A DNA stretch of 64,000 bases from Arcuatula senhousia (taxonomy: Eukaryota; Mollusca; Bivalvia; Mytilida; Mytilidae), in NCBI GenBank assembly GCA_963971305.1, contig OZ020316.1, positions 15,208,745 through 15,272,744 on the forward strand. The letters are read 5' to 3'. Both the position numbers and the translations under genes were made by a program. The notes under the pieces are model-generated. The model had not been told where the DNA came from and made no database searches. It saw only the letters and a program-made list of their open reading frames with translations. This document shows positions 54,784-64,000 of this stretch, in pieces. Each line of letters opens with the position of its first letter. The stretch's first letter is position 1.

Positions 54784-56246
54784 ACTATATAGAGGAGAGG
54801 AGTGTTACACTACTTTGGGTAGTAGGGAAATTTTGTGAACAATTATGAAGTGAAATATAGAAAATAGAATTTAAAATATAAAATGTTTGCTGGTGGCGGA
54901 GATTACCTTCCATATTTATATATCTATTGTTTTTTTTCTGCTGAATTTCCAATTGTTTAAATTCAAAATTGTATAAAACACCAGGGTTTCCTTGTACTGC
55001 ACATTGTCGATATCCTCTGTGATGAAGATGACTTCTCTGTTCGAACTTTTTGGTTTTGAGTACTTTTTGCTATACATGCAATACTCACGGTAAAAAAGAA
55101 GTTGCAGAGAGTTTACTAATTGAACATTCGAATATCAAAAGTCTGAACGGGCAAAAATCAGCTAACATGAACAAGAAAAGCTAGAATAAACAGACAACAT
55201 GAAACACACACAAAATAAAACAAATGAATATCAATTAACATTAACTCAAATCGTAATGAGAGTGGACTCATGTGCTCTTGAAGGGTAAGCAGTTCCTGCT
55301 TGTTGCAATACACTTGTCTCGTTGCTAACGGTCAATTCAGCGTGTCAAGTCCGGTTAATACAAAACTAACACAAATATATCTATACTCATCTGAGAGATA
55401 CAAATCCCGTATAATTTGTCTATGAGCGCACGATGCATGTCTCTAAAATTTCTTAATATAAGACAAAAGTCGAATAGAAACATAACCCTTTCTGTGCTAG
55501 CAAATTCAATGTCACACAACCACAAAAATAAGATAAAGGTCAAAAGATGTGGATGCTGGTATACGTGTTCTAATACGTGGGCATGCATTAACATACCTAA
55601 GACTCATAGTTCCTGCATGAGATATGAAGGTGTTCATAAAAAAGCTATAAAGTCAATCAAAACGAAAATTATTGATTAATTTGTCGATTGATTGTTACTT
55701 GTTTAATGTCCTGTCGGCGTTCTATTTCCTCTTAAACTTCCTCACGGATGCGCTTGCAGAAGAAAAGAGGTACCGATGGGGCATTTGAATTTCAAAAGTC
55801 CAAAAGGGAAAAGACAAAACACAAAATATAAAACAACTGAATATAGAAATCAATATCACTCAGGTGCTCTTGTTAAGTAAAGTTTACTAAATTTTTAAAT
55901 TATTTTAATTTAACTGCCGTAGAACCAATAAACCATTCTTACCTTAAGACTAGCCCTTCAAGCAAACCAGAAACAACTTCAAGCTCCATATAGTCTCACC
56001 AGGGTCAACTAAGAATCTCGATTTGTACACAATCACTTCTACCATATATGATATATAGTTCCATGCTTCTACCCAGGATGTATAATTTGCAATCTACCCA
56101 ACAACTGAAAGTACCCATAATCTAACATGAACATGACATACAAACAGTTGACAGAAAGGTATGCAAGTTTTTTATGTTTGCTGTTCAGTTGTTTTTTTTT
56201 CCTGAAAAGTGAATTCTGCAATATATGAGCAAATAGTATACTCAGC
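54784..56246. other. No gene; fragments of interspersed repeats
   Basis: 54960-55080 resembles 44010-44300 and 52010-52090 (phrases such as TGTTCGAACTTTTTGGTTTT and GAGTACTTTT). 55140-55290 and 55780-55880 resemble the segment at 50390-50530 of copy A (GAACGGGCAAAA/CAAAACACAAAATA ... GACTCATGTGCTCTTGAAGG). ORFs here are short and overlap in both strands. Confidence 0.5.
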
Positions 56247-56754
56247 AACACAAATAACGCACCATTTCTTTCCTTCCAGGATTCTTTTAAAATTATGAAA
56301 ATTTTATTAATTATTTTAAATGAAACCTAATTCAATAAAATAACCAAGCCATTATTACTGAAATTGGTACCAGTGCGCTTACGGCAAGACTTTTGAAAAA
56401 TAAGTCGAAAGATTTATCAATTCAAAAATGCGTGTTTCTGAAAAGTTTGGCCAGTTTTTGTGAAAATTAAGCTTTGTCCCCCATTTCTGGTTACACTTTT
56501 AATTTGGATAAGCATCAAATTTTCAAAAAATGGTGAATTTTTGTTTACTTTTTGGGTGAAAAACTCATTTTTTTATAGAAATTTTAAAACAAAAATCAGA
56601 ATTTTTCGAAATTGCAGAGATTGATGTTAAGGACCCCACACATGCTGTGCCGAAATCTCAGATCATTCCGATGACTACATTAAGAGTTATTTGCTATTCT
56701 AAAAAAATTAAGTTGATGGAAATTAATGGAAGTGGTGCATTTTTTATGTTGTTT
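56247..56754. mobile_element. MITE-like element in a LINE tail
   Basis: The left end AACACAAATAACGCACCA pairs with the right end, which in reverse complement reads AACATAAAAAATGCACCA; about 508 bp. Inside is AT-rich with GAAATTGCAGAGATTGATG. It lies next to a LINE 3' tail (56755-56975). Confidence 0.5.
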
Positions 56755-56975
56755 ACTATATAAGGATTTTTTTTTTAAATGAATTTGTGTTTAATGTTTT
56801 ATATGTAACTGTGTGTATTGCATGAAACTGTTTTGTCTTATTGTAACTGTATGTCTTATGTGTATTGTGTTGTTATATACTATGTCGGTTTTAAAAGCTC
56901 ATTAGAGCTTGTGTTTTATGTTCTGTATATGTACTGACTTTAAATAAAGCTTTTGTATTTGTATTTTGTATTGTA
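56755..56975 (+). mobile_element. LINE 3' tail
   Basis: AAAGCTCATTAGAGCTTGTG and TTTAAATAAAGCTTTTGTAT match the tail at 43650-43700; the tail ends in TTTGTATTTTG short repeats as in many LINEs. No ORF part is left. Confidence 0.55.
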
Positions 56976-58230
56976 TAAAAAGAAGTTATGCAAGAATAAC
57001 ATACTTCAATTATGTTATTTAAAACAAAAATAAGTAAATAATAAAGCCATAGAATAGTTACTCTACATATAATGGTGTCATTATATGTCCCACTTTGGTC
57101 CGCGGTCAGGTTTTCAATATATGGCCTGACAACCCTTGAAGTAATCAAAGGTATCCCCTATCCGCCACCTGGGGACGCGCCTGGTTGGTCCATTAGTGGC
57201 ACAATTTCGGTGCAAAATTTATATGGCATGCATTTTGTGTCCGGACACACGGACACAAAATTAATTTTTGATCGATTCTGTGTTTTGAACATATCGTATG
57301 ACCGTGTAAGAAGGATATAATAATCATATTACAATTCAGATTATTTATTGGGCTGAACAGTTACAAAAGTTGATGAAAATAATCTAATATCAACAAAATA
57401 TTGACTTCTCGCGATGCCCCATTTCACGCATGCGCAATGCATTGACGTGTGCCAATCGGCATGGTTAAAAAATTGATCATCAAATTCATCGTCAAATTAA
57501 AATCAAATAATGCTGGATTAGATAACATAATATGTAAAAAGCAGGAAGGGACATAGCAATCTAGAAATGTGCAGAGACATACGCTTTAAATAAACTTTTA
57601 ACATTCATTTGGAACTGCTAATTATAAGACTTGTCAAGTTCCGTCACAAATTTGTGTCGAATTTAATTAATTTTTTCCAATAATATACAGTTATAAGAAT
57701 AAGGTATTTTGTTTTCATATTTACTACACAGACGAAATTCACGAACTGTAAATAATGCATGTTCACGGTGCGGAGATGCCGCTCTTTCAATACAATTTTA
57801 CCGCTCGAAAAACCGAAATATATATCGACCATAAGAGCTGTACTGGAGATTTTCTTTAATCGCTGTTCAAAGACTAAATTAGACATCTATATGACACCCT
57901 TTTACATCGTTTTAATTGCATTCCAATTTAATTTTAGGAAGAAATATGATAAGTGCGGGGAATCACTCGCTGGTGGGTAACTCGAATAATTCAGCGCCCT
58001 CTATCGGTCTTATCATCGATCTTTACTATCGATATAGACTGGGTGGTAGGGAGGCAGTCGACGGCATGCATGTCCATTTATACCTGACATGAAATTGACA
58101 GGCGGGGAATTTATACATACGTATGAAATGATATTAATCATTTGACCTCGAATTGCTTGGGAATTTGAAATGAATTTGAACAGCTGAACTAGGTTTTGGT
58201 TGTAACAGTAATAGCACAGTAATTGTACAC
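56976..58230. other. No gene seen
   Basis: A short palindrome TTTTGTGTCC ... GGACACAAAA lies at 57233-57260. CAGCGCCCTCTATCGG at 57991 and the region after it may belong to another repeat. No supported coding. Confidence 0.4.
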
Positions 58231-58235
58231 TTTAT

Positions 58236-58303
58236 CACAGTGTATAACCGGACAGTAAGCGATCACGGAAGTTGTTCACTGTCCGGTGGTAAAATCCTAG
58301 TTG
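58236..58303 (+). repeat. Left terminal inverted repeat, copy B
   Basis: Same sequence as in copy A, starting with CACAGTG after the TTTAT flank. Confidence 0.85.
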
Positions 58304-59576
58304 ATTTTGAAAAATGGTACGATTTCCCCATGAATTTAAGCTTTTATTCTACTGCGACGAGTTTTTACGAAAAAATGAAGCGTACAATTTGTTAACATTG
58401 TTAATTATCACTATTCAAATTATCAATATATCTTGTGGATGATTTAAATTTTCTAAAAAAGGGGTTTAATCATTGGTATTTTTGACAATGGAAACTCATT
58501 TCGGCGAAAGAAACAACAATTTATTAGTGAACTACTTACATTGAAATAGGGTATTGCATCTCCAATGAAAGCTGTTTAAATAAAAAATCATTTGGTATCA
58601 ATATTATTTGATAAAATGGTTTTGACTGTTCACAATAATCAGATTTGTAAGAGCACTACTCACCCCATCTCTGTCCGACTAGTTGCCACTGTACACAATC
58701 ATTAATTGTTCGAAAGGTATATCTATCTGTCCGATTAATTGTTGGGTTCAAAGTAGCTGTATCAAGACAAAAATCCTCACAAACCATTATTCACACGATT
58801 CAGCTAGGGCAAAATGATATGAAAAAAACTGGAACAAAGATAAAAGGTAATAGCTTACCCAAAGAAAGAATTGCAACAAGATTTCATTAAAACATAGGTA
58901 TATTTAGGATTCAGATTTATTTTTGTAATTCCTCGTAAGTTGGAAAATAATCCGTACATTTTGTCAAGCTAGTTGTCGAATAAAAACATTTGACCATAAT
59001 TCTAAGCTTTGAAATTGAACATTTTGGTACATACAAATTAGATTTAAGATTTGGGAAGAAGCAAAGGTGTACCAAAGGGTTAATCAGTATCATAAAACCG
59101 TAATGACAAAGACAAAACCGGCAGACAAAAAATCATCACAACAAAACAAATCACATAACAACATAAAACACACACACACACATAACAACAAAACCGCATT
59201 CAGCAACGCGAACTCAAGTCGAAACGAGAGTGAACTCAGGTGCTCCGGAAGAGTTGACCTTTCTCTTAAAATCTAGCAAGCTTTTCAAACTTTGCAAATG
59301 AAGATATATATCTATAGTTGATATACTGTTCTTGGGTTACATGTATATATACATGTTTATGCCTCATTTTTTGCCTTTTAATTTCTGATAAACCATTTTA
59401 CATGAAACAATCCAATTAATTTAATCATAATAAAAAATATGTATACAAAGTTTAATTATCATGCAGTTTTATGGAGAATTTAGCATTTGAAAATAAACAT
59501 GTCCAGTCGGGAAAAGCAGGTATTTTAAAGCAGGTCCCAAAACCTGCAAAACCTATTAAAAACTCATATTTGTCGT

Positions 59577-60094
59577 TTGATGTTTTTAGATAATGACATT
59601 TCAAAGAAGTGTCATGTAAAAGATTCTTTGAAAAATGGTTTGCTTGAATTGCCTGCTTCTTTTATTGCTCTCCGAAACTTGAATTCAGGATCGAGAAAAA
59701 TCACACAATACTTTGTACCCATATTCTTAAAAGCTTTCTTAATTGCCAATTTTTTCATGATGCAAAATTGTTTTAATATCAAAAGGTTCTTGTGTACAAA
59801 AGATCAGACTATTTCAATAAAAGATAAAACGAGGGTGCCATTTTTAAATGCGGTGGTGCTTAACTTTTGGCGGACTGTTTATTTTCGTCAATTGTAATGT
59901 TCAACCAAACCAAAGTCATTGAAATGTGGGATAAAAAGTTTGAAGAAGTTAGGAACTTTGTTCGACAGGCCAACCAAGCAGTTGTTTACCCATGGGAAGA
60001 CGGAGAAAATAACTATCTGAAGATGGGGAGGCTGATTCAGCAAGATTTCTGCATTTTAGCCAAGAATGTTTTACATTTAACTGTCTACATGTAG
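59577..60094 (+). other. Two overlapping unassigned ORFs inside copy B
   Basis: Same frames as 50853-51370 in copy A, with one residue different (N to T in the second ORF). Two almost identical young copies cannot show whether the frames are under selection. Confidence 0.25.
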
Positions 60095-60820
60095 TCTTCC
60101 TCAAACTTTATAATTTTTTTTTAAATCATCAACACGAAGTATGACACTTTTTCGTGGACCCCTTTATACCGGTGAAATAAAACCAAAAAAAAAGTTGAGG
60201 ATAAAAACAAACAAATTCTACAAATATCAAACATCACATTTCTCTATTCTATGTTTTGATTCCATCTTTTTGTTTTTATTTGAGCTCCTCTATTTTACTG
60301 TATAAATATGGGTGTTGTCAATTATAATTGAGAAATACCTATATGCTCTGAATACTTTTATGGTCCAACTGGTTTTAAGACCATATAGGTATACTTGTAC
60401 GGTCAGACCGTAAAGGTACATTTCCTACGCGTACGGTCTGAAACATGTATATGTCATGGCTAAAATCCAATAGGAATTCAGATTTAGTCTACAACATGGG
60501 CAAAGCAATGCAATTTCCTCTAAGTCTTTTAGTTCTTGAGATATGTAAGCATCCAACTAAAACCTAGCATACATAGCGTAAGCATGAAATTCACGTAAAT
60601 TCAAAAACAAAGTCAAATGGTGTAGGAATTCGCTTTTAACGAAATTTTTAGACATCGAATTACAGAACGCGGCCAGTTTTAATGGTGTTGGAATAGAGCT
60701 GGAACAGATTTAAAATATGCCAAATCGATATTCTCAGAGCCTATATTATTGTTGGGTTTTGGTTTCCCTGTTCGAACGTTTTAATTTTGAGTACTTTCCT
60801 TTCAATGCTTATGGTTTGTC

Positions 60821-60942
60821 CAGTGGCGGATCCAGGGGGGATTTTCAGCAAAATTGGTCTGGAACCCCCCCCCCCCCTTTTGGCCCACAGAACCAAGTAT
60901 GTGGACCCCCCCCCTTTTTTGAAAATTCTGGATCCGCTCCTG
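60821..60942. mobile_element. CAGTGGCGGATCCAG short element nested in copy B
   Basis: As at 52097-52213, with expanded C runs. Confidence 0.65.
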
Positions 60943-60990
60943 TTGTCTATCTTTCAATTTGTTTATTTCAACGTTGTTGGTAATCGGTTA

Positions 60991-61759
60991 GTCATTATAA
61001 TAACACCTTTACCATCTCGCAAGAGACACTCTCTTTCCTTGACTTGGAATGTAGCATCCAAAATGGCAAAATAGTAACGTCTGTGTTCTATAAACCCACT
61101 GATGACCACTGATGCACACTGCTACCTGAACTATCAATCTTGTCATCCCCAGAGCTGCAAAAATGCCATTCCTAGGTCTCAATTTCTGAGACTTAAACGT
61201 ATCTGCAGCAGTGAGGATGATTTTAAAGTTCAAAGCAGCACTATGAAATCATTCTTTGTCAAAAGGGGATATTCTAACAACATCTTGGATAAAGCTATCG
61301 ACTCAGTTTCCCGGGTGACACGATCCAAGGCTTTGGAGCCCAGGTCAAGACGCAAGAATGACCGTATACCCTTGGTACTTACATACCACTCTCATAACAT
61401 CGTTATACGGGACATTCTGTTGCGCAGTTTCAAGTCCATCGTCTTGAAGGACGAACACATGTCGACAGTGTTCGACTCGCCGCCCTGACTGCTTTTCGCA
61501 AGGGTAAGAGTTTGAGGAAACATCTTGTCTCCAGTTCATTTGACAAATCCAAGAGACGCCCTCGCTCTGACTTTTCAGGCACAAGGGGTTGTGGTCGATC
61601 CATCTGTGTCACGTGTGCCTTTACCTTGGAGACTGGGGAGATAGTTGGCCCCTCCAACACTTTCAGGTTGAAGAACGGTTTTACATGCCTCTACGAAAAT
61701 GTTATTTACGCCATCCGCTGTGCTAAGTGCCTTAAAATTTACGTAGGACTTATACTGAT
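60991..61759 (+). pseudogene. Penelope-like retroelement fragment in copy B
   Basis: Same fragment, with the same frameshifts, as in copy A, so it was already dead before the two copies spread. Confidence 0.75.
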
Positions 61760-62877
61760 TTATCATGAATTCGAGGCTGTAAAAGAAAACTGTCATGATA
61801 ACCTAGCTGTCACCACAGTCGCTAAGGCTAACCACATTTTTAAAAACAACTCAAATCATTGTTAAGCTTTTAATTAATATAAGACATAGATTTACATACA
61901 GATGACCGCTCCATGATGTCCATAATCTTGATCAAAATGGTTTTCACATCTTAACAGACTTTTTTGTGTTGAGCATGTTGTCCGTATCATACAAGTAAGT
62001 GACAATTCATCGACTCACAAATATCTGGCACACTGGCTGTCGATGCTATAAGAAGATTTCAGTTTCACAAAAGTCAATGGAAAGCTTCTAATGAACAATT
62101 TTGTCAGTAGCATTGATTAGTCATACACAAGTGAACATACTTATGTACTCATAGCTGTTAATCGCACTTCTTTTTATGAGCTTGTTGAATGGATTTCCAT
62201 TTTGTTATAAGATGAACACTGCCGCAATTATGTTTTCGAATCCAACAGTAGAGACTATTTTGAGTTCTCATATTTATTCTGTAAAGTAAATAAATGAACC
62301 AAAATAGACAATGACATTAATTATCATAAAAATTGGAAAACATATATTCATAAGCTTGCTTATAAGCAATTGTAGAATAATACAATAAACTAAGATATAA
62401 AGATATGAGGAGCAATGTGAAATAATAACTTTTTATTCAAACTCTGAGGATTCAAATCAGACAATTAATCGGACACTCACAGAAAATAAATGACCAATTA
62501 ATCGGACAGTAAACGATTATGCCATAATTACAAAACTTATGTTTTTAACAAAATTGTGTATTTTATCTCCATCTATCCTTTGCAATGTAGAAAGTTAAAT
62601 AATCGCCCTTTTTGATAATGATAAAAAGGCTAGTAAAATCATTGCAGTTTGCGAGTAAATTCCAAATATGTGCTAAGAGGTGAAGGAAAACATGTTCACT
62701 CATCGATGATCAATCTAAAAATTATAATAGTTTAAATTGTCCCGAATACAAAAAGAAACGTTTAAAAGTTGTGTAAATGAGCAAGCTATAAAAACAACTC
62801 ACCTTTGTTCCTATTCGATATCGTAGTACGTTCATGCAGCCTTAAAACCACAAAAATCTGGCGAAAAAGATAACATG

Positions 62878-62945
62878 CAACTAGGATTTTACCATCGGAC
62901 AGTGATCAACTTCCGTGATCGCTTACTGTCCGGTTATACACTGTG
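62878..62945 (-). repeat. Right terminal inverted repeat, copy B
   Basis: Same as in copy A; ends CACTGTG just before TTTAT. Confidence 0.85.
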
Positions 62946-63640
62946 TTTATGAAGAGTGTACAAATTGAGGCCGCACGGATTATTACTGGGCTTAGAGTGA
63001 ACTCATGCAGGACTAAGTTATACGAAGAATTGGGTTGGGAACCACTCTATAAAAGACGTGAAAAACACAAACTTATATTATTATATAAATTTATACATGG
63101 TATTGCACCGCAGTATCTTGGAGAATTGATTTATCCTCTCTCGGAGACTATTCATGAATATAACTTACGACATGTGGTTTCTGAGAATAATTTCCGTCTA
63201 CCATTTTGCAATACCGTCTCGTATAGTAATAGCTTTGTTCCAAATACACTAAGACTCTGGAATAGTCTACCAGAATCAACTAAACTTAGTTCCTCCGTTG
63301 GAATATTCCGAAGGAGACTTGATACAAATCTTCACCCTCCTCCTTGCTATTTCAACGAGGGAAACAAAAGGGAAAATATAATTCTCTGTCAAATACGTAA
63401 TGATGCCAGCAATCTGAACAGTCACTTACTGGGTCATTACCTAGATAATCCCGCCTTTCCGAACTGTGGACATGACATAGAAGATGCTGATCATTTCTTC
63501 AATGACTATATCTACTGTGTAGCTTAATTACATTCATGTTTTGCCTGTCTACTAGAAGTTTATTCACTTTTGTCTGGGATTTTTACGTTAAGTTTATTGT
63601 CTATTGGACATTAATCTAAATTCTTTTCTTTTTCACTTAT
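62946..63640 (+). pseudogene. LINE ORF2 C-terminal fragment (jockey/CR1-like)
   Basis: One frame is open from the transposon boundary to TAA at 63525-63527: VQIEAARIITGLRVNSCR, LYEELGWEPLYKRREKHKLI, FVPNTLRLWNSLPESTKL, and a partial C-terminal Cys/His motif (CGHDIEDADHFF). The LYKRRE...WNSLP run is typical of the C-terminal end of LINE polyproteins. The 5' part is missing. The flank left of copy B is not clearly LINE, so it may have been 5'-truncated before copy B inserted. The TTATTGTCTATTGGACATT stretch after it is probably LINE 3' UTR. Confidence 0.7.
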
Positions 63641-64000
63641 TCTATCTTTGTTTTATTTGCTTAAATACATACAGGTAAATGTCGCTATTTTGACTATATG
63701 CTAATTGTCGCTGTTACTATATATTGGTCACGATTATAAAAAAAAAGCTAAAATGTCGCTGGTCTGAAAATGGCCGGGTCATTTGTCATTACCCCACTTC
63801 CCGATCATGTACGTTATACCTTACTCACTGTTTGTCCGTTCGTCCGTCCATACGAACTTTTTTGTCACACGGAATGTAACCCCGAAACTGCTAACTGATT
63901 TTGAAGAAACTTTAACTGTGACAAAGGAAGGACACAATGACTTTTCACACATAGTATCTTTCATGTAAAAAAATAGCCGGACTTGGACATGTTTGGGTAC
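63641..64000 (+). other. No gene; start of a GTCCGT-type repeat
   Basis: TTTGTCCGTTCGTCCGTCCA at 63831-63850, followed by AACTGCTAACTGATTTTGAA, looks like the left part of a repeat similar to those at 5345 and 17019. It is cut by the window end. Confidence 0.45.

Larger units (their letters stand above)
58236..62945 (+). mobile_element. Heptamer-ended (CACAGTG) DNA transposon, copy B
   Basis: 4,710 bp, same orientation and almost the same sequence as copy A. The differences I see are a 17-bp insertion near 59145, longer C runs (13 and 9 against 9 and 8), and an A-to-C change near 59910. These indels account exactly for the 22-bp difference in length. The flanks are TTTAT on both sides (58231-58235 and 62946-62950), different from copy A, so the two are separate insertions and not one duplicated block. 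The near-identity points to very recent movement, hence a transposase source elsewhere in the genome. Confidence 0.85.

Noticed and set aside
49529..62945. One segmental duplication of ~4.7 kb instead of two transpositions
   Set aside because: The copies end exactly at the inverted repeats and have different 5-bp duplications and different flanks.

Overview
This is eukaryotic, AT-rich, intron-rich DNA, most likely from a bivalve mollusc. The evidence is spliceosomal GT/AG introns, two metazoan multi-exon genes, poly(A)-type retroposons, and several interspersed families that I associate with bivalve genomes (the TAGCTCACC...GTGAGCGATTCAGGCTCC family, the GCCCCCGCGACGACATGTCGGGG family and GTCCGTCCGTCC tracts). 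I cannot name the species.

Left third (1-18,000). The 3' end of a perlecan-like (HSPG2) gene lies on the + strand: seven exons (2314-12515) encode the end of one laminin-G domain, two EGF domains and the final laminin-G domain, then stop. All splice phases agree. Its largest intron (5264-10876) holds three levels of nested repeats. The region up to 18.1 kb has no gene and carries a tandem satellite and a pogo-like element.

Middle (18,146-33,240). A complete ribonuclease-inhibitor-type leucine-rich-repeat gene, probably LRRC34-like, lies on the - strand and converges tail-to-tail with perlecan. Eleven exons join in frame to about 451 codons, or 425 without two small in-frame cassette exons. 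Its exon 6/intron 6 boundary has been amplified into a 5.3-kb array of 44 copies of a 121-bp unit, each carrying a 5' splice site. An unassigned ORF with a C-terminal hydrophobic tail (34048-34416, +) lies upstream.

Right part (35,300-64,000) is almost entirely mobile DNA. (i) 35342-41810 is a compound foldback element: twelve units, each bounded by inverted repeats made of GGAAC pentamers, with orientation flipping after unit 8. The whole block is flanked by an 8-bp (possibly 9-bp) direct repeat. (ii) 42-47 kb holds LINE remnants on both strands, a tRNA-derived SINE, a TTAA-flanked foldback MITE inserted in a LINE reading frame, and two hairpin-forming sequences whose outer stems differ but still pair. 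(iii) Two nearly identical DNA transposons (49529-54216 and 58236-62945) start and end with CACAGTG/CACTGTG, the exact recombination-signal heptamer. They have ~68-bp terminal inverted repeats and two different 5-bp target duplications (ACATA, TTTAT), which recalls Transib/RAG-type elements. They carry no recognisable transposase, but they do carry a Penelope-like retroelement fragment. (iv) LINE tails and further repeat fragments fill the rest.

The strongest candidates for something undescribed are the heptamer-ended transposon pair, the GGAAC compound foldback, and the splice-donor minisatellite inside the LRR gene.
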